Positions 33,735 through 41,899 are shown, numbered from the stretch's first letter. The stretch: DNA of 64,000 nt from JARFQW01 sp963842955 (GCA_963842955.1 CAWJIJ010000008.1:186001-250000), one strand, 5' to 3'. Notes: generated by a model not told the origin, from the sequence alone. Program-made: numbers and translations.

Positions 33735-33890
33735 CTGCAGCAGCTTGTTGCCTGACCCGAAAGTCTCCGGCGCCACGGTCGAGCCGTAGTATTGAAGGCT
33801 GATCCAGCTGGCGACCACTACCGGGGCGGTCATCATCAGTTCGAGTACACCAAAGCCATTCGCGCTGTCTCGGCGCTGGGGCCGTGAGCA
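33735..33890 (-). pseudogene. dabA (DUF2309/UPF0753) fragment
   Basis: On the minus strand the sequence reads ANGFGVLELMMTAPVVVASW followed by ISLQYYGSTV..ETFGSGNKLL. This matches the conserved C-terminal region of the large subunit of the DabAB inorganic-carbon transporter, where I recall a motif of the form VVA(S/N)WI(N)LQYY.STV...FGSG.K. Similarity stops near 33735, and the 5' side ends exactly where the IS91-like terminus begins (33891). So this is a fragment of about 50 codons, not a gene. The homology is from memory and needs a search. Confidence 0.6.
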
Positions 33891-33957
33891 GAGGCCAGAG
33901 GAGGGGTACTGCAGGGCTGTTCAGATCAGCCGAGGGCGCTGGGGAGGCGCACGGCTA
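33891..33957 (-). mobile_element. solitary IS91-like terminus, copy A of a 67-base repeat
   Basis: These 67 bases are identical to 35974-36040. In copy B they contain the last dozen codons of the IS91-type transposase and the 31 bases after its stop. Copy A is therefore a lone 3' end of the same kind of element without its transposase. Its outer edge abuts the dabA fragment and its inner edge abuts a protein remnant. Confidence 0.85.
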
Positions 33958-34081
33958 CCTATTCGCCACTTCCGACGGACGCAACTGGATGACGGGGCCC
34001 GAAGAGGTCCGCTTCGAGGATCGTGGTCACACGGGCATATTCCGCTGGGCGGACTTCCGGCTGGAAGTCGACGACAGCTGA
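33958..34081 (+). pseudogene. C-terminal remnant of an unknown protein
   Basis: After the IS-like terminus the frame reads GYLFATSDGRNWMTGPEEVR followed by FEDRGHTGIFRWADFRLEVD and stops. This looks like the natural C terminus of a cytosolic protein cut by the insertion. The frame continues back into the repeat (from GTG 33884), so a 65-residue chimera could be made. Family not recognised. Confidence 0.45.
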
Positions 34082-34090
34082 GCAGACTGC

Positions 34091-35707
34091 CTAGTCCTGC
34101 GGGCTCGTGGCGCCCTGATCCGTACTGATGGTGCCGTCACCCAGGACGAATCCCATGACCGGGGTTTCCTCCATACAGCTCGTGTCGAGGCTTCCGTTCG
34201 GATTTCTCGTGAACTGGGCCATGATGTCGAAGGCGCAGAGATTGACCCCGGACAACTGGACGTGAGTTCGTCCGGGAAAGATCAGGTGCCTGGCATTGGG
34301 CAGGGCGTCCGCCACGATCTGGCTGCGATAGGACGGGGTGGCCACATCGAGCCCGCCACTCAGTAGCAGCACCGGAACGTCGACGCTGACGTCCCGGTCC
34401 GTGCTGTCCGGCAGCTCCTCCATGTCGAGGACGGAACAGAGCAGGACGTATTCGCGGCCGAGTGACTCTCCGAACCGGGTAGCGTAGGCCCCGGTGCCGT
34501 CGGTGATGACATCGTCGAGGGAATGAACGGGATCGTCCGAGCAGACCACGGCGGCATGCATCAGCATCGCCATGCCGGCGGGCGATGAGCTGTTGCGGCT
34601 GGCGAGCAGCTCACCGCCTTTTCTCTGGCCCAGCACTTCGACCAGCGTGTCGGTGTTGCCCTCGGTACCCAGCAGTTCGAGCGTGGCGGGCAAGGCGAAG
34701 GCGCCGATTCTCGAGCCCTGCATTTCATAGATCAGTCCCGCCAGGTCATCGGCTGTCAGGAAACCTTCCACGGACAGTGACGGGTCTGACGGATCCGTGA
34801 AACGGTAGGGCAGGGGGCCATCGTCAAATTGAGCGAGGGCCGAGTCGACGAGGCGAGGAATGTCGTAGTTGTCACGACAGACGGGATCGGCCTCGCACAG
34901 GCTGGTCAGGTTGTCGATGCCCCACTGGGCGTCCAGCGCCCGGTCTTCGACCCAGCTCTTGCGGGATAAGGAGTTCGCGCCATCGAGAATCACGGCCTGC
35001 AGGCGATCGGGGAAATCGCGCATGACATGCTGGCCCAGCTGTGATCCGTAGGAGGCCCCGTAGTAAATGATCTGGTCATAGCCCAGCGCCTCGCGCGCCG
35101 CATCGACGTCCGCGGCGTTTTCCACGCTGTTGTAGGCGTCCAGGTTGACCCCCTGTGCTTCGAACTCATCGATGCACTGTTCCAGCAGTCCGACCTGCAG
35201 ATCCCTGGTCTCAATCTCGCCCAGGGCGCGTTTGTAGGCCACCCATTCCGAGGCCTGGATCTCCGGGCAGTCGAGATACACGCTGGTGTGGCGGGTGCCC
35301 CGCTGTTCCAGCAGGACGATGTCCCGATCCCCGAGTACCTGGCCCAGGAGCTGGGGCTGCATGAGTAAGAGAAAATCCATGCTGATTGCGGTCTGCCCCG
35401 GCCCGCCCGCCAGCATGAACAGCGGCGCACGGGTCTCATCCCGCCCCGAATCGAAGCGCATGAAGCCGAGCGCGATCGTTCGCCCGTCCCCGGCGCCACG
35501 GGTTTCCGGAACCACGACGTAGCCGCATTCAAAATCCAGGTCATCGGGCGCCTGCTCCGGCAACTCGGTGAAGCAGGTGTCCCGGGGCTCAATGCTCGCT
35601 GCCGGGGTCGAATCGCTCGCCGAATGCCGTTGGCTTGCGCATCCAGTCAGCACGGCGCCAAGGGATAGGGATGCGATCAGCATCCGAACCGGGGTGGCTT
35701 GTGTCAT
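34091..35707 (-). CDS. lipoprotein alpha/beta hydrolase, TAP-like (proline iminopeptidase type)
   Basis: 538-residue secreted hydrolase. The signal peptide ends in lipobox L-T-G-C, so it is a lipoprotein. The fold shows the oxyanion motif MLAGGPGQTAISM, the strand DIVLLEQRGT, the nucleophile elbow YYGASYGSQLG, the acid in LLSGGLDVATP and the base in FPGRTHVQLSG. Such TAP-type enzymes release N-terminal amino acids or hydrolyse peptides and esters. ATG 35707 was chosen because it starts the signal peptide; the open frame continues upstream to 35746. It lies between the two IS91-like ends. Confidence 0.85.
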   Translation of the reverse strand: MTQATPVRMLIASLSLGAVLTGCASQRHSASDSTPAASIEPRDTCFTELPEQAPDDLDFECGYVVVPETRGAGDGRTIALGFMRFDSGRDETRAPLFMLAGGPGQTAISMDFLLLMQPQLLGQVLGDRDIVLLEQRGTRHTSVYLDCPEIQASEWVAYKRALGEIETRDLQVGLLEQCIDEFEAQGVNLDAYNSVENAADVDAAREALGYDQIIYYGASYGSQLGQHVMRDFPDRLQAVILDGANSLSRKSWVEDRALDAQWGIDNLTSLCEADPVCRDNYDIPRLVDSALAQFDDGPLPYRFTDPSDPSLSVEGFLTADDLAGLIYEMQGSRIGAFALPATLELLGTEGNTDTLVEVLGQRKGGELLASRNSSSPAGMAMLMHAAVVCSDDPVHSLDDVITDGTGAYATRFGESLGREYVLLCSVLDMEELPDSTDRDVSVDVPVLLLSGGLDVATPSYRSQIVADALPNARHLIFPGRTHVQLSGVNLCAFDIMAQFTRNPNGSLDTSCMEETPVMGFVLGDGTISTDQGATSPQD

Positions 35708-35973
35708 GTGCACATATCTCCTGGCTCTTACCGGATGGTACGCCAATTACCGGTTACCTGGGCAGCCAGGGCAGTTGGGATGCTCCGCAGCAGGGCCGGC
35801 GCCAGCAACCCGCCTCTAGCAAAGAGAGCACAGAACGCCCCGGTTAGGCCGCGCCCAGTTGTTCCCAAAGGCCGACGCCCCGGTAGCGGTGGCGGATAGG
35901 ACGTATAAGCGGCCTTATGCTCGCGGCGGATCGGTCGAGGCGGGTTGCAATCGGACGGATGATGGCAGGTTGA
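35708..35973. other. intergenic stretch upstream of the hydrolase gene
   Basis: 266 bases, no credible coding frame. It is expected to carry the promoter of the hydrolase gene. Its right end is the outer edge of the IS91-like terminus. Confidence 0.4.
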
Positions 35974-36040
35974 AGAGGCCAGAGGAGGGGTACTGCAGGG
36001 CTGTTCAGATCAGCCGAGGGCGCTGGGGAGGCGCACGGCT
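35974..36040 (-). repeat. IS91-like terminus, copy B of a 67-base repeat
   Basis: Identical in all 67 positions to 33891-33957 and in the same orientation. It covers the transposase 3' end (stop at 36005-36007) and the 31 bases after it. The flanks outside both copies differ, which marks 35974 as the element boundary. Confidence 0.9.
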
Positions 36041-36529
36041 TGGGTGGGTGGGATTGACGGCCTTGGCGTCGCGGCCTAGGTGCGCGAGGATCTGCTCAAT
36101 GACCGCCGGTGCCTCGATGCTGGCGATGACGCGCAGCCGGCCGCGGCATTGCCGGCAGGTCTCGAGGTCGATGGCGAAGACGCGCTTGAGGCGTTGCGCC
36201 CAGGTGAGTCGGCGTTGGCGGGCGGTGGCCGATGGCTCGCCGCGCTGGCTGGCCTGGTTGGCCGCGGCGGCGCGTGTCCTGGGCACGATCCGGGCCCGGT
36301 CAGGGCTCGCGGGTGCGAACACGCCGTGGTATCTGGTCAGGTGCGCGCGGGGCTTGGGCACCAGCGCAGCGAGGTGGGCGATGAAGCCCTCGGGTTCGAA
36401 GATCACGTGGGTGGTGCCGTCGCGATACGGCGTCTTCAGCGCATAACGCACGTGCCCGCTCTGGGTCAGCGACAGCCGCTCGGTGGCGATAGGGGGCCTG
36501 GGTCCGGTGTGCGCGACTCCGGCGGCCAT
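36005..36529 (-). pseudogene. IS91-family transposase, C-terminal fragment
   Basis: 174 residues matching the C-terminal part of IS91-type (Y2/HUH, rolling-circle) transposases: YALKTPYRDGTTHVIFEPEG, FIAHLAALVPKPRAHLTRYH, GVFAP, TWAQRLKRVFAIDLETCRQC and GRLRVIASIEAPAVIEQILAHLG. Full-length proteins have roughly 400 or more residues with an N-terminal zinc finger and catalytic tyrosines. Those parts are missing, so the copy is dead. The break is near 36530, next to the end of the FNT channel gene. Confidence 0.85.
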
Positions 36530-36536
36530 TCACCAG

Positions 36537-37352
36537 TCATATTTCCTGCCGAACCTGTGCGTAGGTGAGCGCCGCGAAGATGCCCGTGCCCCCCAGCACA
36601 TTGCCCGCGAAAGCCGGCAGGATTCCTCCGAACATCGCCGTGAACAGCCCAAGCTCCCCACGCGCGACGAGGACGAACAGCTCGGTCGAGCCCGCCACCA
36701 CGTGCGACATGCCGCCGAGCCCGATCATGTAGGTCAGGATCACGATCATCAGCACCTCGCCCGCGCTCTCCATCCGCGGCAGGACCCAGACGAGCGCGGC
36801 GATGAGGAACCCGGCCGGGATACCCCACGCGAAATGCTGAAACACGGTAGCTTCTGCGTAGTGGCGTGACACGGAGAGGACGCCCTCGAACCGGGCCGCG
36901 GGCAGGATGCGGCCATGGACCAGCACGAGGGCCGCGGCGGCGCATCCCAGCAGGTTCGCGACGAGCACGATGCCCCAGAGCCGCGCCGTCTGGTAGAAAC
37001 AGGTCCGGGTCGGCGTCAGGAACAGCGGCAGGATCGGGGTGATGGTGTTTTCGGTAAACAGCTGCATCCGGCCGAGGATCACGATCAGGAATCCGACCGT
37101 GTAGCCAAGGTTCGAGACGCCGGCAGCCCAGTCCGCAGCGGGAAGGATCGACGCCAGGAAGCCCTTGCATAGCACCGACATGCTGATCGCAAGCCCTGCG
37201 GCGACGCCGGACCACCACAGCGCCCAGAAGCTCCGGGACAACTCGTACTCGCCCTCCCGGCGGAGGGCCTCGAAGATGACAGACGAGGGGACGCTTTCGT
37301 ACTCCTCGGCCTGCTTTTCTTCGTTGCCGTCGAGATTAGGCTTCTTGCTCAT
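36537..37352 (-). CDS. formate/nitrite transporter (FNT) family membrane channel
   Basis: 271-residue inner-membrane protein with six membrane helices. FNT-type features include ISMSVLCKGFLAS, GRMQLFTENTITPILPLF, FQHFAWGIPAGFLIAALVW and an Asn-Gly-rich final helix FAGNVLGGTGIFAALTY. The N-terminal cytoplasmic part is acidic (KKPNLDGNEEKQAEEYESVP), as in the YfdC subgroup. The substrate cannot be fixed. ATG 37352 begins MSKKPNLDG. Its 3' end is only a few bases from the transposase fragment, so the element was inserted or deleted right next to it. Confidence 0.85.
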   Translation of the reverse strand: MSKKPNLDGNEEKQAEEYESVPSSVIFEALRREGEYELSRSFWALWWSGVAAGLAISMSVLCKGFLASILPAADWAAGVSNLGYTVGFLIVILGRMQLFTENTITPILPLFLTPTRTCFYQTARLWGIVLVANLLGCAAAALVLVHGRILPAARFEGVLSVSRHYAEATVFQHFAWGIPAGFLIAALVWVLPRMESAGEVLMIVILTYMIGLGGMSHVVAGSTELFVLVARGELGLFTAMFGGILPAFAGNVLGGTGIFAALTYAQVRQEI

Positions 37353-37881
37353 TCTGCATGCACTTTCCGGGCCTGGGCGCATCGATCTTGTCGATCCCAC
37401 AATTCGCGCGATGCTGCGGATACGGGGAGACAGACATCAATCTACCACGCCATGCGGGCAGGTCCGAGTCGCAGAGCCCGCGGCTCCATGGTCACGCCCG
37501 GGTGACGCAGGACCGGCGATCGGCAGGCACGATCGAGGAGATTCTTGGCCGGTAAGGGTTCCCGGCCAAGACACGGCAGAATCGAGTGGAATCGACGAGG
37601 GCCGGCGGACCTGGCCGCACATCCCTTAGTGCGCATAATGTATATTATGTTAAATAGTGTGGATCCCTAGGGGAGGGCTTTGGTCGAGGTCGTTGATCTT
37701 GCCCCTTTTTCACCGGTTTGCCGAAACCTGCTGAAGAAAGCACTGCAAGTTCTTCATCTTAATGCAGAAGGCTCGCCTTATCGCCGCGAGTCTTTTCGGA
37801 AGCGACCGCCACGCACTTCCTCACGCGCACCTTCCGTGGCGGCGTGGGGTCAAGCAGGAAACGGAAAATGCGTGCTGAGAG
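37353..37881. other. long non-coding stretch with AT-rich island
   Basis: About 530 bases with no supported gene. A plus-strand frame at 37680-37994 has no recognisable content. An AT-rich island at 37630-37660 carries an inverted repeat, noted separately. Confidence 0.5.
37634..37649. repeat. AT-rich inverted repeat
   Basis: CATAAT-GTAT-ATTATG, perfect six-base arms around a four-base centre, in a strongly AT-rich patch of an otherwise GC-rich region. It lies about 280 bases upstream of the FNT gene start. Operator-like by appearance only. Confidence 0.5.
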
Positions 37882-38064
37882 TCAGCCCGGCGGTGCCAGG
37901 GCATCTCGTACTTCGGGAATCAGCTTGCGTAGATGATCAAGTGTTCCCCGCGAGCAGGCGTGCTGAACGTTTTCGAGCAGCGGGTGGCCAGTAGGAAGCT
38001 TCTGGGCGCGTCGCCACAGAATCTCAGCCAGTTGTTCCCGCATCAGCTCCTGGTTTTCGGACAT
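37882..38064 (-). CDS. small hypothetical protein downstream of frdCAB
   Basis: 60 residues: MSENQELMREQLAEILWRRA, QKLPTGHPLLENVQHACSRG, TLDHLRKLIPEVRDALAPPG. Helical, soluble, with one cysteine. ATG 38064 is preceded by AGGGGGGAAC, a strong ribosome site, which supports translation. It follows frdB by 94 bases on the same strand. No family recognised. The open frame extends upstream to 38247 but overlaps frdB antiparallel in content, so only the short form is reported. Confidence 0.6.
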   Translation of the reverse strand: MSENQELMREQLAEILWRRAQKLPTGHPLLENVQHACSRGTLDHLRKLIPEVRDALAPPG

Positions 38065-38158
38065 AAGTTCCCCCCTCATGGTCCGGCGTGATTGGCTGTC
38101 AGCGTGTCCGCAGAGCGTGACACGACTGTTTCCATTATTCACAGTTTTGCCGTTCGCG

Positions 38159-38947
38159 TCATTTTCCTCCGAGGAACCATCCACCGAGGGCCTTTCGCCT
38201 GAGGTACGCATAGACCTCGAGCAGCGGTAATTCCTTCGGACACACATCCTGACAGGCCATCAGGCCGATACATCCGAATACCCCGTCGTCGCTGGCGACG
38301 ACTTCGAACCAGTCCCGCTTTCCGCGCCGGTCCCTGGGATCCATCATGAAGCGGGCAATCCGGTTCATCCCGGCGGGCGCCACGAAATCGTCGTTGGTCG
38401 CAGCCACGCCGCATGCGGCAACGCAGCATCCGCATTCGATGCACCGGTCGCTTTCATAGATAGCCTCGGCCAGTTCGTCTTCCATCCGTTCTTCCTGCGC
38501 GTCCGGATCGAACGGCGCCCGCTCATGGACCCAGGCCTGTACCCGTTCGGACATGCCGCGAAACCAGCTCCCGGTGTCAACACTGAGGTCGGCGACCAGC
38601 TGGAATGACGGCAAGGGATGGAGGTGAATAACCCGTGGCAGGTCGCTGGTCAGGGTCTTGCAGGCCAGCGCCGGACGACCGTTGACCAGCATCCCGCAGC
38701 TGCCGCACACCGCCGAGCGGCAGGCGAAATCGAAATTGAGATCCGCCTCCTGTTCCTCGCGTATCTTGTTCAGTGCGATATAGAGGGTCATGAAGGGCGT
38801 TTCTTCGAGTCGATACTCCTGCATCCCGGGGGTGGAGTCCGGGTCCTGCGGGTTGTACCGGAAGATCCGGAACTTCAGCCGGCGCGGCTTGCGGTCGGCC
38901 ACGAGTGCCCGGGAGTTTGTCACGTTTTGCCCGGACGTCTCGCTCAT
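38159..38947 (-). CDS. frdB: fumarate reductase/succinate dehydrogenase iron-sulfur subunit
   Basis: 262-residue electron-transfer subunit. The [2Fe-2S] ligands are in CRSAVCGSCGMLVNGRPALAC, the [4Fe-4S] ligands in CIECGCCVAAC and the [3Fe-4S] ligands in CIGLMACQDVCP. The N-terminal pattern TPFMTLYIALNKIREEQEADL resembles FrdB of menaquinol:fumarate reductases with diheme cytochrome b rather than the short enterobacterial SdhB. The start overlaps the frdA stop by four bases. Peripheral, on the cytoplasmic face with FrdA. Confidence 0.93.
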   Translation of the reverse strand: MSETSGQNVTNSRALVADRKPRRLKFRIFRYNPQDPDSTPGMQEYRLEETPFMTLYIALNKIREEQEADLNFDFACRSAVCGSCGMLVNGRPALACKTLTSDLPRVIHLHPLPSFQLVADLSVDTGSWFRGMSERVQAWVHERAPFDPDAQEERMEDELAEAIYESDRCIECGCCVAACGVAATNDDFVAPAGMNRIARFMMDPRDRRGKRDWFEVVASDDGVFGCIGLMACQDVCPKELPLLEVYAYLRRKALGGWFLGGK

Positions 38948-40896
38948 GCCTTGCTCCCCTCTTCCGCGGCGCGCCAGGCGCCCTCCTTCAGGCGGCTGCC
39001 CATGGCTTCATGGGTTGCAAGCCGTCCCTGCGCCAGCTGCGCGGACTCGACCGCATCGTTGTAGTCCTTCAATGCCATCGTCATTTCGACCCGCCGTGCG
39101 TGGCCATAGCCGCGATCGCCGGGCGGCAGATCGAGCGGCCCGACAGGCTCATAGCTGAGCACCGGCGCGTCTGCGTCAGCCGGCCAGCGAGCCAGCGTGC
39201 GGTTGAGCCAGCGCTCGTCGTCCCGGGCGGGATAGTCGAGTCGAGAATGCGCGCCCCGGGATTCCGTTCTGGCGCGGGCGCCTTCAGCGGTCACCAGGGC
39301 CAGGTCCAGCATGCCCTCGAGACGAATCGCAAAACCCAGTTCGGGGTTCGGACCGGGCGACGAAGAACGCAGGCTCGCCTCCTTCAGCCGCTCCCGGAGA
39401 ACGCGAAGATCGGCAACGGCTGACTCCAGCTCATCACCGGTACGGAACACGCCGAGGCGATTTATCATGACCTCGGCCATCGTATCGCGAATCCCGTAGA
39501 CCGACGCCCCCTCCGGCCGGTCTGCCCAGGCTTGCAGGCGTCGCGTCTGCGCCCCCACGGCCTGGTTCACGAGTGCCATGTCGGTGGTCCGGTCGAGCTG
39601 GCTCACGGCATCGGCGATACGCCGGCCGACGATCCGGCCCGCGACCAGGGTTTCGGCCAGGCTGTTTCCGCCCAGGCGGTTGAATCCGTGCATGTCCCAG
39701 CAGGCTGCTTCGCCCACGGCATAAAGGCCCGCCATCCCGTAGGCTTCACCGTCCTTGTTGACCCGAACGCCGCCCATCGAGTAATGCTGCGTCGGGCGCA
39801 CCGGTATCAGGTCCCTCCACGGCTCAACGCCGAGGAAGTCCCGGCAGATCTCGTAGACTTCCCGGAGCCGGGTCGTTAGATGCGCTTCGCCCAGGTGACG
39901 CAGATCAAGCCAGAGATGCGGGCCGTTCGGTCCGTCCACTCCCCTGCCCTCGCGGATCTCGTTCATCATGTGCCGCGACACCACGTCGCGGCTGGCAAGT
40001 TCCTGTTTTTCGGGTTCCAGTGCGACAAGGAATCGGTCGCCGCCGGCATTCACGAGGTAGCCGCCATCGCCGCGGCAGCCCTCGGTGACCAGGATGCCGG
40101 ACGGCCATAGCCCGGTCGGGTGGAACTGGACCGCCTCCATGTTGCCCAGCGGAACCGTGCCGGTCGCAAGGGCAATGGCTGCACCGGCTCCCTCGTTGAT
40201 GGTGGCGTTGGTGGTGTACTTCCCATAGATCCGCCCATGGCCACCGGTGGCGATCACCGTGGCTTGCGCGAGAATGGCGCCGAGGCGGCCGGTCCGCAGA
40301 CACCGTGTGACCGCACCGTGGCAGCGCTCGCCGTCGTGAATCAGCGCTATGGCTTCCATTCGGTCCCGAACCGTGATGCCCAGTCGAATGACTTCGCTGT
40401 CGATGGCGTACAGGGCCGCGTGGCCCGTGCCGGCAGCCGCGTAGCAGGCGCGCCATTTGGCGGTGCCGCCGAAATCGCGGTGCATGATCAGGCCGGCTTT
40501 CTCGGAGGGTTCCTCGATGGCGACCTGTTCACCCTTGATGAAGTAGCGGTTGGTTCCGGCGCGAACCCGGGTCCAGGGCACGCCGAAATGGGCCAGTTCC
40601 CGCACCGCGACCGGCGCGTTGTCCGCAAAAATACGCGCGACTTCCTGGTCCGCGCCCCAGTCCGACCCCCGGACGGTATCCAGGAAATGGACATCCGGGC
40701 TGTCGCCCTCGGCTTTCACGCAGTTGCCCAGCGCGGCCTGCATGCCACCCTGGGCGGCGCAGCTGTGGCTTCGCCTGGGCGGGACCAGCGACAGGATCAC
40801 GCATTCGCGACCGTTGGCGGCCGCCTCCATGGCGCAGCGCTCGCCCGCCAGGCCAGCGCCGATGACCAGTACGTCCGTCTGTTGCAGATCCGTCAC
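38944..40896 (-). CDS. frdA: fumarate reductase/succinate dehydrogenase flavoprotein subunit
   Basis: 650-residue catalytic subunit. FAD motif VLVIGAGLAGERCAMEAA at the start. The covalent-FAD histidine is expected in RRSHSCAAQGGMQAAL. Active-site segments include FGVPWTRVRAGTNRYFIKGE, EAVQFHPTGL, PTQHYSMGGVRV and GFNRLGGNSLAETLVAGRIVG. GTG 40896 is used because it begins VTDLQQTDVLVIGAG and overlaps the frdC stop. The much longer open frame to 41544 runs antiphase through frdC and is not coding. Confidence 0.94.
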   Translation of the reverse strand: MTDLQQTDVLVIGAGLAGERCAMEAAANGRECVILSLVPPRRSHSCAAQGGMQAALGNCVKAEGDSPDVHFLDTVRGSDWGADQEVARIFADNAPVAVRELAHFGVPWTRVRAGTNRYFIKGEQVAIEEPSEKAGLIMHRDFGGTAKWRACYAAAGTGHAALYAIDSEVIRLGITVRDRMEAIALIHDGERCHGAVTRCLRTGRLGAILAQATVIATGGHGRIYGKYTTNATINEGAGAAIALATGTVPLGNMEAVQFHPTGLWPSGILVTEGCRGDGGYLVNAGGDRFLVALEPEKQELASRDVVSRHMMNEIREGRGVDGPNGPHLWLDLRHLGEAHLTTRLREVYEICRDFLGVEPWRDLIPVRPTQHYSMGGVRVNKDGEAYGMAGLYAVGEAACWDMHGFNRLGGNSLAETLVAGRIVGRRIADAVSQLDRTTDMALVNQAVGAQTRRLQAWADRPEGASVYGIRDTMAEVMINRLGVFRTGDELESAVADLRVLRERLKEASLRSSSPGPNPELGFAIRLEGMLDLALVTAEGARARTESRGAHSRLDYPARDDERWLNRTLARWPADADAPVLSYEPVGPLDLPPGDRGYGHARRVEMTMALKDYNDAVESAQLAQGRLATHEAMGSRLKEGAWRAAEEGSKA

Positions 40897-41687
40897 GAAC
40901 TGCTTCCTGTCAAGAACTCCAGAGGCGGCGCAATCCAGCCGGCCAGCACGACCAGTACCAGGAGGCCCAGGCCGATAAACAGCCAGAAAATCACGTGCTC
41001 TATACGCCAGAGCGTGCGCCGGGACAGGCGGGTCCCCGGCCCCCATTTCACCGCCAGCCGCAGCAGACCCACGCTGGCATGAAACTCCACCGCGATCAGC
41101 AACGGCAGGTACAGCCAGACCAGGCCCGCCCGGGTCCTGGCCATGGAGGATATGGCTTCGATACCTTCCACTCGGCCAAATAGATCTGTGAAAATATCCA
41201 ATCCCATCAATAAGATATGGAAGCTTCCAAGAATGCCTATTAGCAATGCCGAGCGGACCTGCCAGATCCATATCCAGGATTCGGTATGCGGCCGGGTACG
41301 CGCATCTCCACCGGTCCAGCGACGGGTCGAATGCTTCAGGTCCGACGCAATCGCGAAGGCGCGCCGCCGCTCCCTGAGCTGCGCGGGCACCTTTCGGCCC
41401 GCCAGGACGGCATGGAGCACGAACAGCGCGAGAATGACGAACACGGTGGGCTGGGCAACATAGACGTGCTCCATCCACTGGGCGATGGCGTCGAACGTCC
41501 GTGTGCCCAGCAAGATGGAGGCCACGAAGAACATATGCCCCCACATGAACACGGCGAGCACGGCGCCGCTGCCGCTGGCCAACAGCTCGTACGTCACCTG
41601 CCGGCGTCCATCGGCCGCCGCAACCCGGGGGCCCCTCGGCGGCGGACCGGCGCGCATCCGATCGATGACTCTGCTGGCTTCCCGCAT
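40893..41687 (-). CDS. frdC: diheme cytochrome b subunit of fumarate reductase (FrdC type)
   Basis: 264-residue membrane anchor with five hydrophobic helices. Four histidines sit in membrane helices at positions fitting axial heme ligands: His51 (FMWGHMFFVA), His92 (LFVLHAVLAG), His157 (GSFHILLMG) and His203 (VEFHASVGLLRLAVKWG). This is the Wolinella-type QFR anchor, with distal and proximal hemes, not the two-subunit SdhCD type. Gene order C-A-B also fits. The direction of the reaction in vivo (fumarate reduction or succinate oxidation with menaquinone) cannot be told. ATG 41687 begins MREASRVID. Confidence 0.88.
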   Translation of the reverse strand: MREASRVIDRMRAGPPPRGPRVAAADGRRQVTYELLASGSGAVLAVFMWGHMFFVASILLGTRTFDAIAQWMEHVYVAQPTVFVILALFVLHAVLAGRKVPAQLRERRRAFAIASDLKHSTRRWTGGDARTRPHTESWIWIWQVRSALLIGILGSFHILLMGLDIFTDLFGRVEGIEAISSMARTRAGLVWLYLPLLIAVEFHASVGLLRLAVKWGPGTRLSRRTLWRIEHVIFWLFIGLGLLVLVVLAGWIAPPLEFLTGSSS

Positions 41688-41855
41688 GGGCCTGCTCCTA
41701 AAGACGACGTCTCTTGCGGGGCTGGCGCGCATCCCCGACAGGCTCTCATCCTATGCCGGAGGTGCTCCGGACGCCTACTGTGGCTTGCCGAAGGCCCCGG
41801 TCAGCCCGGAATGGCGGGCGGTTCAGGGCTTGGCGCCTGCCGGTCTGTTTTCCGA

Positions 41856-41875
41856 CCCATGACGCGCGTCATGGG
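41856..41875. promoter_or_regulatory. 20-base perfect palindrome, probable operator
   Basis: CCCATGACGCGCGTCATGGG is a perfect palindrome. It ends 18 bases before a TATACT box, so it overlaps the -35 position of a pckA promoter. It does not match FNR, CRP or ArcA consensus sites that I know. It could serve pckA, frdCAB or both. Confidence 0.6.
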
Positions 41876-41893
41876 ATTTCCGTCCGCCGCGTT

Positions 41894-41899
41894 TATACT
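41894..41899 (+). promoter_or_regulatory. putative -10 box of pckA
   Basis: TATACT, about 110 bases before the pckA ATG. The position 17 bases upstream (ATGGGA) is a poor -35 box and lies at the edge of the palindrome. This arrangement is typical of promoters needing an activator or blocked by a repressor at that site (inference). Confidence 0.4.

Noticed and set aside
37680..37994. 104-codon plus-strand open frame
   Set aside because: No ribosome site, no recognisable sequence, and it overlaps the better supported 60-residue gene on the other strand.
40897..41544. Upstream extension of the frdA frame
   Set aside because: The extension lies over frdC in another frame, while the four heme histidines of FrdC are in the frdC frame. 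The GTG at 40896 gives the normal FrdA start.
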